A stretch of 64,000 nucleotides of DNA, taken from assembly GCA_022447585.1 (NCBI GenBank), contig JAKVAR010000009.1, positions 245,133-309,132 of the forward strand, read 5' to 3'. Below the pieces are notes generated by a model. That model made no database searches. It was not told where the DNA came from and saw only the letters and a program-made list of their open reading frames with translations. Origin of the DNA: Crocinitomicaceae bacterium. GTDB lineage: Bacteria; Bacteroidota; Bacteroidia; Flavobacteriales_D; Crocinitomicaceae. Below, piece after piece: positions 56,521-64,000 of the stretch; the first letter of the stretch is position 1; the number at the start of each line of letters is the position of its first letter. Both the position numbers and the translations under genes were made by a program.

Positions 56521-58377
56521 TTAACCAAATTTATGTTGTATTTCGTCTAATGTAATTGTTTCTATAATTTTCTTGTTCCTAGGTGAGTAAGCGTGATTAT
56601 CGCATTGAAACAGTTGATCAATCAATGCCTGAATTGATTCATTGTTAGCTAAATTTAATTTCTTCATTGCAGCAGATTTTGCGATAGCTAAAACCAAGGT
56701 GTGTGCAATTTCACCTCGATCTATATCTTTATATCCAATACTTTCAAAGATCTCATCTAACGAATTTGAAATCGCTTCCTCCTGAATTACAGATGGCACA
56801 GCATTAACTTTTAAAATCGCACCTTCAAGTTCCCCTGAATACCCTAATTGATTTAAAATCGTTTTATTTTCTAACCAAAGCGTTATTTCATGCTTAGAAA
56901 GCTCTCTCTCTAGTGGAAACAATAGTTTTTGAGACTCTATAGGGTTAACAATAAATGATTTATGTATCTTGCTATAAACTATTTGTTCAATCGCTCTACG
57001 TGCATGTATCATCATTAATCCAGACTTACTGGGTGTAATTATATAGCTTCCTTTCACTAAAAATGAAGATGCATTGCCCACACTATCGTCCAAGTCGATT
57101 GGTGGATAGTTTTCCTCAATAGCTGGCTTTTCTTCTTCTATTGAATAGAAGTTTTCCCATTCAGATGATGTTGCCTTATTCACGCCAAAACCTTCATTTG
57201 AAATAGCTGCGGTCAAGTTTTCCTTTGTTCTACCAGTTGCACTTGAAGAGCGATTAGATCTACCTTGAGTTTGAAACGGATTGAACTCTGTGTCAACTTG
57301 AATAGAAGGTTCTACAGGAGTTTGAGATTTCATTGCATGCGGAATGTTAAAGCTTGTTTCTTGCTCAAACTCTAATGTTGGTGCAATATTATACTTCCCT
57401 AAAGCCTGCCGAATACTACTTAATAGTATTGAATAGATAAATTTCTCTTCTTCAAATTTAATCTCAGTCTTTGTTGGATGCACATTTACATCTATCTTAT
57501 GTGGATCAACATCCATATAAAGAAAGTATCCAGGGTACGTTCCTTGCTTCAATAGACCATCAAAAGCTTTAGTCACTGAGTGATTGAAATATGTACTCTT
57601 GAAATACCTATCATTTACAAAAAAGAATTGATCTCCTCTTGTCTTTCTTGCATGTTCAGGCTTGATTACAAAACCTTTTAAAGAAACAATGTCGGTTTCT
57701 TCATCAATGGGGACCAGTTTATCGTTGGCTGTTCCACCTAATATATTCACGATCCTTTTTCTCAATACAGCTGAAGGTAGGTTATAGATTTCAGAACCGT
57801 TATGCGTTAGTGTTAGTCCTAGCTCAGGATGGGCAAAAGCAATCCGTTCAAACTCATCTTGAATGTGCTTGAATTCAGTCGATTCTTTCTTCAGGAAATT
57901 CCTTCTCGCAGGAACATTATAGAATAGATTCTTGATTTCAAATGAAGTTCCTACCGGACAAACAACCTCTTCTTGTTTTTTTAATTCACTGCCTTCCATT
58001 AAAATGGATTGACCAACTTCTTCCTCTGAAGTTTTAGTTTTCATTTGAATATGCGAAATAGCGGCAATAGAAGCAAGAGCCTCTCCACGAAACCCTTTAG
58101 TTGTTAACGAAAATAAGTCGTCTGCAGTTCTAACTTTACTTGTTGCATGCCTTTTAAAACAAAGGATCGCATCCGCAGCGTTCATACCTTTACCATTATC
58201 AACAACTTGGATTAAAGTTTTACCAGAATCTTTGATGTTAACATCAATAACAGTCGCTCCAGCGTCAATAGCATTTTCCAATAATTCCTTTACGACCGAA
58301 GCTGGTCGCTGGATAACCTCACCAGCGGCAATTTGATTTGCAATGTTATCAGGTAAGAGTTTTATTAAATTACTCAT
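56521..58377 (-). CDS. mutL: DNA mismatch repair protein MutL
   Basis: The 618-residue protein has an intact GHKL ATPase half: ELLENAIDAG, DNGKGM (61-65 region) and GFRGEAL (95-101). The C-terminal dimerisation domain is divergent: where endonuclease-active MutL has DQHAxxExxxxE, this reads HARRAIEQIVYS (458-469), and the later ACKxAVK and CPHGRP motifs are not recognisable (AIAKSAAMK; YSPRNKKI). It should still bind MutS and ATP. The linker between the halves (about 335-430) is unconserved in appearance. Confidence 0.9.
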   Translation of the reverse strand: MSNLIKLLPDNIANQIAAGEVIQRPASVVKELLENAIDAGATVIDVNIKDSGKTLIQVVDNGKGMNAADAILCFKRHATSKVRTADDLFSLTTKGFRGEALASIAAISHIQMKTKTSEEEVGQSILMEGSELKKQEEVVCPVGTSFEIKNLFYNVPARRNFLKKESTEFKHIQDEFERIAFAHPELGLTLTHNGSEIYNLPSAVLRKRIVNILGGTANDKLVPIDEETDIVSLKGFVIKPEHARKTRGDQFFFVNDRYFKSTYFNHSVTKAFDGLLKQGTYPGYFLYMDVDPHKIDVNVHPTKTEIKFEEEKFIYSILLSSIRQALGKYNIAPTLEFEQETSFNIPHAMKSQTPVEPSIQVDTEFNPFQTQGRSNRSSSATGRTKENLTAAISNEGFGVNKATSSEWENFYSIEEEKPAIEENYPPIDLDDSVGNASSFLVKGSYIITPSKSGLMMIHARRAIEQIVYSKIHKSFIVNPIESQKLLFPLERELSKHEITLWLENKTILNQLGYSGELEGAILKVNAVPSVIQEEAISNSLDEIFESIGYKDIDRGEIAHTLVLAIAKSAAMKKLNLANNESIQALIDQLFQCDNHAYSPRNKKIIETITLDEIQHKFG

Positions 58378-58383
58378 TTGTAC

Positions 58384-58707
58384 TTACCACATTTTTGTAA
58401 CAACGGTATCCACATCGTCAACACCATTAAATATAAAATACCCCAAAGCTAGCATTAGAGCAATTAGTATTAAAATCCTCATGTTTGAGCTTTTCTGCGC
58501 AGATTGTCGCACCTGACTTCTTGAGAAACCTTCCTGAATGTTTTCACGGAACATTTCTCTTCTTTTTTCATCTGATATCGTACCTTCGTCAAGTTGTTTG
58601 TATAGCGCTTTTTTACGCTCTAAACGTTGTTTACGTTCATCGTAATATCGAGGCGTATAGTCAAACCTTTGATTTTCTATGGTCTTATTTAAAAATCTAA
58701 ATTTCAT
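58384..58707 (-). CDS. Small C-terminally anchored membrane protein
   Basis: A 107-residue protein with a very charged, probably helical N-terminal two thirds (RYYDERKQRLERKKALYKQ) and one membrane helix near the C-terminus (about 82-98). I start at the ATG at 58707 rather than upstream codons: a TAAATTTG promoter element lies at 58716-58723, and the 50 residues that would precede it lie upstream of that element. It is six bases before mutL and so leads the long minus-strand series. Function unknown. Confidence 0.65.
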   Translation of the reverse strand: MKFRFLNKTIENQRFDYTPRYYDERKQRLERKKALYKQLDEGTISDEKRREMFRENIQEGFSRSQVRQSAQKSSNMRILILIALMLALGYFIFNGVDDVDTVVTKMW

Positions 58708-58715
58708 TGTTATTA

Positions 58716-58723
58716 CAAATTTA
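58716..58723 (-). promoter_or_regulatory. Promoter -7 element of the mutL series
   Basis: The minus strand reads TAAATTTG, exact for TAnnTTTG, only nine bases before the ATG at 58707, implying a nearly leaderless mRNA. Confidence 0.5.
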
Positions 58724-58862
58724 GCAAATATTATAGCGCGATTTTCGGCAGAATTAAAAACACAATTATCATGCCTTATAGATTCTACTGACAATGCGTC
58801 AGACGAACAAAACTTTAAGTTTTTTATGTGGTATTGTTTATAACTAATAAACGGCATATAAA

Positions 58863-58889
58863 TTGCGCATTAATAGTATTGTATTTTTG
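58863..58889 (+). promoter_or_regulatory. GH3/beta-lactamase gene promoter
   Basis: TTG (58863-58865), 16 bases, then TATTTTTG (58882-58889). The -7 element is exact; spacing is one base below the usual range. Confidence 0.6.
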
Positions 58890-58895
58890 ATTCTT

Positions 58896-61844
58896 ATGAA
58901 ACGATTCTCCTCGATAGCTATTATCTTAAGCCTTACAATAATAGCAGGTATATATTTGTTTGCATCTCAAAACATTGCGATAAAAACGACAACCAGCCCA
59001 AATTCAAAATTAGAACCACTCGAGGTTTTGGAATCAGCGTCAAGTGATTGGGCCAATCGCGAATTATCAAAGCTAACGCTTAGAGAAAAAATTGGTCAGT
59101 TTTTTATGGTTGCGGCATACTCTAACAAGGGAGAATTACATCTCAAGAAAATTGACTCTTTAGTTTCTAAAGAAAGAATCGGCGGAATCATCTTTTTTCA
59201 AGGGCAAAGAGAAAATTTAATCACTTCAATTGATCGTTTCCAGCAGAAGGCAAAAGTTCCATTGTTAATTGGAATGGATGCAGAATGGGGCGTACAAATG
59301 AGGTTGTTCGGTGAAAAACGTTTTCCTTACAATTACACCATTGGTGCAGCTAATGACCCCAAATTGACATACAAAATTGCTCAAATGATAGGTCAGGAAT
59401 GTCGAGAATTAGGCATTCATATGAATTTCGCTCCAGTTGCTGATGTTAATAGCAATCCTAAAAACCCTGTAATTGGTTTTAGATCTTATGGTGAAAACCC
59501 CAAAGAAGTAGCATTACATGTAGAATCAGCCGTTAAAGGTATGGAGTCTCAAGGAGTATTAACAAGTATAAAACATTTCCCTGGACATGGAGACACCGAT
59601 ACTGATTCTCATTATGAATTACCAATAGTCAATAACACCTACACTCAGATCAATGCCATTGATTTCTTTCCTTTTAGATCAGGGATAAGAGCTGGGGCAT
59701 CTTCCGTAATGATTGGTCACTTGAATGTTCCGGCGTTAGACCCTTCTGGAACACCAAGTAGTTTATCTAAAATTATCATTCACGATTACCTGAAAAAAGA
59801 CCTTGGATTTAAAGGTTTGATAATTAGCGATGCTTTAGGAATGAAAGCTGTAGCAGATGAATACGGAAAAACTGAGGTTTGCGTTAAGGCATTCCAGGCC
59901 GGATGTGACATTTTATTATTCCCCGAAAGCGTTGGTAGTGCAATTGACGCCATTCAAAACAAGGTTGAAACTGGTGAGATTGATCCGAATGAGATTAATG
60001 ACAGATGTAAAAAGATTTTAGAAGCCAAATACAAGTCTATTGTTAGTCCAAAACAATTGAAAAGCTATACCGAAGGAGAAATTGAACTTGCAAAAAAACA
60101 AATCTACGAGAAATCCTTAACCGTTCTTAAAAACCAAGAGGAGCTGTTCCCAATAAAAAGTTTTGACCAAAAAATAGCTGTAGTGTCAATAGGTGCAAAT
60201 ACTTCAGCATTAAAAGAATCTATGAATCTTTCATCAGAAGTCGATCATTTTCACTTTTATAATGGAACAGAAGCTAAACGTAGATTTTCATCAAAACTCA
60301 CTGAATATGACTTAGTGATTACAACTTTACATGCAAAATCAGTTAGAACTAAAAATGATTACGGATTACCAAAAGGATGGAGAGATTGGATTAAATCTGT
60401 TAACCCAAACAAGAGCAATGCACTAGTTGTTTTTGGAAATCCATTATGTCTATCTAAGAACATTGACTTAACAAATATTGAAACTGTTATTGTTGGCTAT
60501 GAAAACAACGCACTCACTTTAGATCGAGCAGGGCAATTACTAATGGGATCATTCGAAAGTCAAGGTAAGTTGCCGATAAGTGTTAATTCAATTTTTAAAC
60601 GAGGTTACGGACTCAAGATTAAGGATGGAGAAAGGTTAAAAGAATCGCAACCAGAAGAACTGGGCATTTCTCCAAAGAAATTATCTGAAATAGACTCTAT
60701 CGTAGCTAGAAGTATTCGAGCAGGAGCTTTTCCTGGTTGCCAAATTGTTGTTGCAGTTAAAGGGAATGTGATCTATAGAAAATCCTTTGGATATCATACA
60801 TACCAGAACAATCAAAGCGTGGAGAATACAGATTTATACGATATAGCTTCGATAACAAAAGTTGCGGCTTCAACATTATCATTAATGCACATGGAGAGTG
60901 AAGGTAAATTCAATCTAGATGGTAAATTGTCGGACTACCTACCTGCATTGACTCAAAGAAGTGCCTACGGAAACATTAACATTAAAGCAATGATGTCACA
61001 TCAAGCAGGTCTAAAACCATGGATCCCATTCTATGTGACAACTTTAGAGAATTCTAAGCCAAAAAATAATATTTATCAAACTGAAATGTCCGATTCTTTT
61101 CCAACTCAAGTTTCTAGTAATTTGTGGATTGTTAAGGACTATACAAAAAAGATCTACGATCAAATTTTATCCACACCACTTAATCGAAAGACATACAAAT
61201 ACTCTGATATCGGTTACTATTTCATAAAAGAAATTATTGAGAAAGAAAATGGTCAATCACTAGATGATTATGTAGAGAATAATTTCTACAAACCAATGGG
61301 GCTAAATAACATCAAGTACAACCCAACGAAACATTTTCCGCTAAGTCGAATATTACCAACTGAGAACGATACTATATTTAGAAAGGAACAGGTCCATGGT
61401 TTTGTTCATGACCAAGGAGCTTCAATGATGGGTGGAGTTGGTGGACATGCTGGACTTTTTTCAAATGCTAGTGACTTAGCTGGTCTAATGCAGTTGTTTC
61501 TTAATAAAGGCCAATACGCTGGCGTATCCTACATAGACCCAGATGTTGTTTCTCGTTATACTGGATGCCAATTTTGCCCAAAAAACAGAAGAGGAGCTGG
61601 GTTTGACAAGCCTACAACGAATTTAAAAGGAGGCCCAACATGTAATTTAGTTTCATTAGCTAGTTTTGGTCACTCAGGATTCACCGGAACGTTAGTTTGG
61701 GCAGACCCAGTTCATGAGGTGAATTATGTGTTTCTGTCAAACCGCGTATATCCAGATGCAGAAAACTGGAAGATTGTGAGAATGAATGTTAGAACAGATA
61801 TTCAAAAGGTGATTTACGAAGCAATTCAACAAGCAAAAAGATAG
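58896..61844 (+). CDS. GH3 beta-N-acetylglucosaminidase-like / beta-lactamase-fold fusion
   Basis: A 982-residue protein with an N-terminal signal anchor. Residues 55-390 are a NagZ-like GH3 domain with KHFPGHG (226-232) and nucleophile D312 in IISDALGMK. Residues 395-575 are a GH3 C-terminal-type domain. Residues 590-980 are a serine beta-lactamase/PBP4-star fold with SITK (652-655), YSD (769-771) and HSG (926-928). The protein could release GlcNAc from muropeptides and act on peptide stems in the periplasm. The start is the ATG after the promoter, not the TTG at 58863. Confidence 0.88.
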   Translation: MKRFSSIAIILSLTIIAGIYLFASQNIAIKTTTSPNSKLEPLEVLESASSDWANRELSKLTLREKIGQFFMVAAYSNKGELHLKKIDSLVSKERIGGIIFFQGQRENLITSIDRFQQKAKVPLLIGMDAEWGVQMRLFGEKRFPYNYTIGAANDPKLTYKIAQMIGQECRELGIHMNFAPVADVNSNPKNPVIGFRSYGENPKEVALHVESAVKGMESQGVLTSIKHFPGHGDTDTDSHYELPIVNNTYTQINAIDFFPFRSGIRAGASSVMIGHLNVPALDPSGTPSSLSKIIIHDYLKKDLGFKGLIISDALGMKAVADEYGKTEVCVKAFQAGCDILLFPESVGSAIDAIQNKVETGEIDPNEINDRCKKILEAKYKSIVSPKQLKSYTEGEIELAKKQIYEKSLTVLKNQEELFPIKSFDQKIAVVSIGANTSALKESMNLSSEVDHFHFYNGTEAKRRFSSKLTEYDLVITTLHAKSVRTKNDYGLPKGWRDWIKSVNPNKSNALVVFGNPLCLSKNIDLTNIETVIVGYENNALTLDRAGQLLMGSFESQGKLPISVNSIFKRGYGLKIKDGERLKESQPEELGISPKKLSEIDSIVARSIRAGAFPGCQIVVAVKGNVIYRKSFGYHTYQNNQSVENTDLYDIASITKVAASTLSLMHMESEGKFNLDGKLSDYLPALTQRSAYGNINIKAMMSHQAGLKPWIPFYVTTLENSKPKNNIYQTEMSDSFPTQVSSNLWIVKDYTKKIYDQILSTPLNRKTYKYSDIGYYFIKEIIEKENGQSLDDYVENNFYKPMGLNNIKYNPTKHFPLSRILPTENDTIFRKEQVHGFVHDQGASMMGGVGGHAGLFSNASDLAGLMQLFLNKGQYAGVSYIDPDVVSRYTGCQFCPKNRRGAGFDKPTTNLKGGPTCNLVSLASFGHSGFTGTLVWADPVHEVNYVFLSNRVYPDAENWKIVRMNVRTDIQKVIYEAIQQAKR

Positions 61845-62387
61845 AAAGGAGAGTTATAACTCATATTAGCACAAAACACAGTACTTTTATTCCTTGATGT
61901 GAAATTAGAGCATTCATTCTTCGATTCCAATAATATCAAACAACAGTAATGAATTTATTTTTGTTGTTCTATCCTAAGTTAGCTTGAAATTAGATCTTTT
62001 GAGGATGATTTCGACGCATACAACTAAGCTTATGTTCATATTCGTTTCCCGATATTTCTAAAATTCATACGATTAGAATAATCAGTTTAATTAAATCTCC
62101 ATTATGAAAAATCCTACTACTTAAGACCTATTAGTTCAGTTATTAGACTTAAATAGATCACTGTCGCTATCTGCTTTTTAATAAAGGTCAATTATTTACA
62201 TCAAATATAGTTTCCAAAAAAAACTTTTCAAGATGTATCAAATTCAGTTTTAAATGACATTGCAGTCTCTGCGCTTATTTTTTTCTCTACTCTAGTAAGA
62301 ATCACATAATGAATCCCGTCTATGCCTGTTCGCATTGAATAAATCTGTAATTTTGAATAGGGCAAGTTGTTCTAATAAGGAATTAAT
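61845..62387 (+). other. 543-base gene-free intergenic region
   Basis: No ORF of useful length and no recognisable RNA gene. It contains a 12-base palindrome GAGTTATAACTC (61851-61862), an isolated TATTTTTG (61956-61963) that could start a small RNA, and the bshA -7 element near its right end. The remainder is AT-rich with no repeat I can see. Confidence 0.5.
62348..62355 (+). promoter_or_regulatory. bshA promoter -7 element
   Basis: TAATTTTG matches TAnnTTTG exactly, 32 bases before the bshA ATG. AAGGA just before the start is one of the few Shine-Dalgarno-like sequences in the window. Confidence 0.55.
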
Positions 62388-63509
62388 ATGAAAATAGGAA
62401 TCGTACTATATCCAACCTTCGGTGGTAGTGGAGTAGTTGCTACAGAGCTTGGTAAATCATTGGCAGCTAAGGGACACGAAATACATTTTATAACGTATTC
62501 TCAACCGGTAAGGTTAGGGTCATTTAAAGAAAATATTTTTTACCACGAAGTAACGGTTTCAGATTACCCGCTATTCGAGTACGAACCTTATGAAACAGTA
62601 TTAGCTAGTAAAATGGTTGATGTGGTTAAACATGAGAATTTAGATATTCTGCATGTTCATTATGCTATCCCTCACGCATCAGCCGCATTTATGGCACGTC
62701 AAATACTTAAATCACAAGGGATTAAAACTCCATTTGTTACTACTTTACACGGAACCGATATTACTTTAGTTGGAAAAGATTCATCTTTCGAGCCAGTAAT
62801 TACCTTTTGTCTTAATGAGTCTGATGCTGTTACTGCAGTTTCAGAAAGTTTAAAACAAGATACCTACAAACATTTTAGTACCAGTAGAGAAATCTCAGTT
62901 ATTCCGAATTTTATACCTATTCAGGAAAAACCATCAGAAAAAAACTTAGCATGCAGAAGAAGGTATGCTCCGGATAACGAACCTATTCTTTGTCACATTT
63001 CAAACTTCAGAAAAGTTAAACGTGTTCAAGATGTTTTAAAGGTATTTGCTAAAGTGAATGAGTTTAAAAAATCTAGAATTATTTTAGTCGGTGATGGGCC
63101 CGAGCGGTATTCTTTACAAGAGCTTTGTCGTGAGTTGAGCTTATGTGATCGCGTTATCTTTTTAGGAAAGCTAAGAGACACACAACAAGTTCTTGAATTG
63201 GCAGATTTGTTTTTATTACCTTCAGAAACAGAAAGTTTCGGTTTAGCTGCACTTGAGGCTATGGCAGTTGGTGTTCCTGTCATTTCATCGAATACAGGGG
63301 GGATACCTGAAGTGAATTTACATGGTGTAACAGGTTTTCTTTCAAACGTGGGAGATGTCAATGACATGGCTAAAAATGCATTACATATCATTGAAGATGA
63401 CGAGACACTGCAAAGATTTAAAAAGAATGCTGTTCTGCGCACAAAAGATTTTGATATCCAAAAAATTGTTCAGCGCTATGAAGACCTTTACAAAAAGGTG
63501 CTTTCATAA
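62388..63509 (+). CDS. bshA: N-acetyl-alpha-D-glucosaminyl L-malate synthase BshA
   Basis: A GT4 (GT-B fold) glycosyltransferase that makes GlcNAc-malate, the first step of bacillithiol synthesis. Diagnostic segments are MKIGIVLYPTFGGSGVVATE, LHVHYAIPHASAA, LHGTDITLVG and the C-terminal donor site ESFGLAALEAMAVGVPVI. The 373-residue length is normal. bshB and bshC are not in the window. A hairpin terminator follows, shared with the convergent thiolase gene. Confidence 0.94.
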   Translation: MKIGIVLYPTFGGSGVVATELGKSLAAKGHEIHFITYSQPVRLGSFKENIFYHEVTVSDYPLFEYEPYETVLASKMVDVVKHENLDILHVHYAIPHASAAFMARQILKSQGIKTPFVTTLHGTDITLVGKDSSFEPVITFCLNESDAVTAVSESLKQDTYKHFSTSREISVIPNFIPIQEKPSEKNLACRRRYAPDNEPILCHISNFRKVKRVQDVLKVFAKVNEFKKSRIILVGDGPERYSLQELCRELSLCDRVIFLGKLRDTQQVLELADLFLLPSETESFGLAALEAMAVGVPVISSNTGGIPEVNLHGVTGFLSNVGDVNDMAKNALHIIEDDETLQRFKKNAVLRTKDFDIQKIVQRYEDLYKKVLS

Positions 63510-63528
63510 CTTAAACTTTTTATAATAT

Positions 63529-63559
63529 AAAAGCCCTAACTCTTTGAGCTAGGGCTTTT
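63529..63559. terminator. Bidirectional terminator between bshA and the thiolase gene
   Basis: A 14-position stem with one mismatch (63529-63542 with 63546-63559) carrying AAAAGCCCTA/TAGGGCTTTT and a three-base loop, with A and T runs on both sides. Confidence 0.85.
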
Positions 63560-63575
63560 ATATATACTTTACTTA

Positions 63576-64000
63576 CTAGACGTTCTCAATAACCATAGCA
63601 GATGCACCACCACCGCCATTGCAAATACCAGCAGCACCATATTTACCACCGTTTTGTTTAAGCACGTTAATTAAAGTAACAATAATTCTAGAACCAGAGT
63701 TTCCAAGTGGATGACCAAGAGCAACTGCTCCACCATTAACATCAACTTTAGCCGCATCCAATCCTAATTTCTGTATATTGACTAATCCAACAACAGAAAA
63801 CGCTTGATTTAATTCCCAGTAATCAATGTCAGCGACAGTTAAATTTGCTTTTTTTAATGCAACAGGAACCGCTTTAGATGGAGCAGTAGTAAACCATTCT
63901 GGCTCATGCGCAGCATCACCATAACCAATCAATTTTGCGACTGGTGATAATCCTAACTCTTCAGCTTTTTCTTTACTCATTAAAACCAATGCAGAAGCAC
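63576..64000 (-). CDS. Thiolase (acetyl-CoA acetyltransferase), 3' part only
   Basis: About 141 C-terminal residues of a thiolase that continues past the right edge; the frame stays open to base 64000 (ASALVLMS precedes the first in-frame Met). The motif ELNQAFSVVGL, the histidine in GGAVALGHPLGNSGSR and the cysteine in CNGGGGASA are intact. It catalyses condensation of two acetyl-CoA or the reverse. The N-terminal nucleophile cysteine lies outside the window, so the exact subtype is not resolved. Confidence 0.88.
   Translation of the reverse strand, partial: ASALVLMSKEKAEELGLSPVAKLIGYGDAAHEPEWFTTAPSKAVPVALKKANLTVADIDYWELNQAFSVVGLVNIQKLGLDAAKVDVNGGAVALGHPLGNSGSRIIVTLINVLKQNGGKYGAAGICNGGGGASAMVIENV

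Noticed and set aside
61851-61862. Palindrome GAGTTATAACTC as a terminator or operator
   Set aside because: It has no loop, no T run and no repeat elsewhere; left only as a note in the gap description.
1-64000. CRISPR array, prophage, insertion sequence or integrase
   Set aside because: No regularly spaced repeats, transposase or phage structural motifs were seen on reading the window.

Overview
The window looks like the core chromosome of a Bacteroidota bacterium, most likely order Flavobacteriales. The basis is AT-rich DNA, promoter elements of the Bacteroidota form TAnnTTTG (often with an upstream TTG), almost no Shine-Dalgarno sequences, and a lineage-typical gene set: a short CarB without its regulatory domain, DUF4834, a Porin_10-type outer-membrane protein, BshA, YfhO, a fused SpmA-SpmB protein and a DUF1573 lipoprotein. 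I see no phage, insertion sequence, integrase, CRISPR array or rRNA. Coding density is high, and only one gene-free stretch exceeds 300 bases (61845-62387).

Layout. 1-3155: recR (5' part only), smpB, a membrane J-domain protein, menE and a periplasmic thioredoxin. 3354-9119: rpsA behind a leader with three hairpins, a secreted TPR protein, and gyrA. 9359-14224: clpC, then an overlapping minus-strand unit of a rhomboid-TPR protein, a PyrR-like phosphoribosyltransferase and murQ. 14440-20633: carB, a DUF4834 protein and a YfhO-like membrane protein. 20682-24831: a surface-polysaccharide group (APH-like kinase, methyltransferase, GT2 and flippase). 24882-32514: envelope and proteostasis genes (DUF1573 lipoprotein, S41 protease, NlpC/P60 hydrolase, clpB, glucosaminidase-LysM). 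32751-38869: a conserved helical protein, proS, another conserved protein, two identical tRNA-Glu genes, rpsT and a porin. 39105-46904: fabG, a three-gene lipoprotein / secreted protein / TerB-ABCG transporter unit, hemB, a site-2 protease and an Smr protein. 46907-50706: a GT2-GT39-GT39 unit. 50767-58707: a long, tightly packed minus-strand series (a small membrane protein, mutL, two rhomboids, an EEP-family hydrolase, a Sua5/YciO protein, a glutamine amidotransferase, SpmAB and a 25-residue-repeat protein). 58896-64000: a GH3/beta-lactamase fusion, bshA and the 3' part of a thiolase gene.

How the genes work together. Translation and its quality control are well represented (rpsA, rpsT, tRNA-Glu, proS, smpB, Sua5/YciO, ClpB, ClpC). 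Cell-wall turnover and recycling genes recur (glucosaminidase-LysM, NlpC/P60, GH3 NagZ-like domain, murQ). Glycolipid or polysaccharide synthesis occupies two clusters. Three rhomboids, one site-2 protease and one S41 protease give an unusual concentration of membrane and periplasmic proteolysis.

The items most worth a second look are the rpsA leader, the rhomboid-TPR protein that has lost the catalytic histidine, the lipoprotein/secreted protein/TerB-ABCG unit, the 25-residue tandem-repeat protein next to SpmAB, and a MutL whose endonuclease motifs are unrecognisable. No single locus is clearly a new defence or mobile system.
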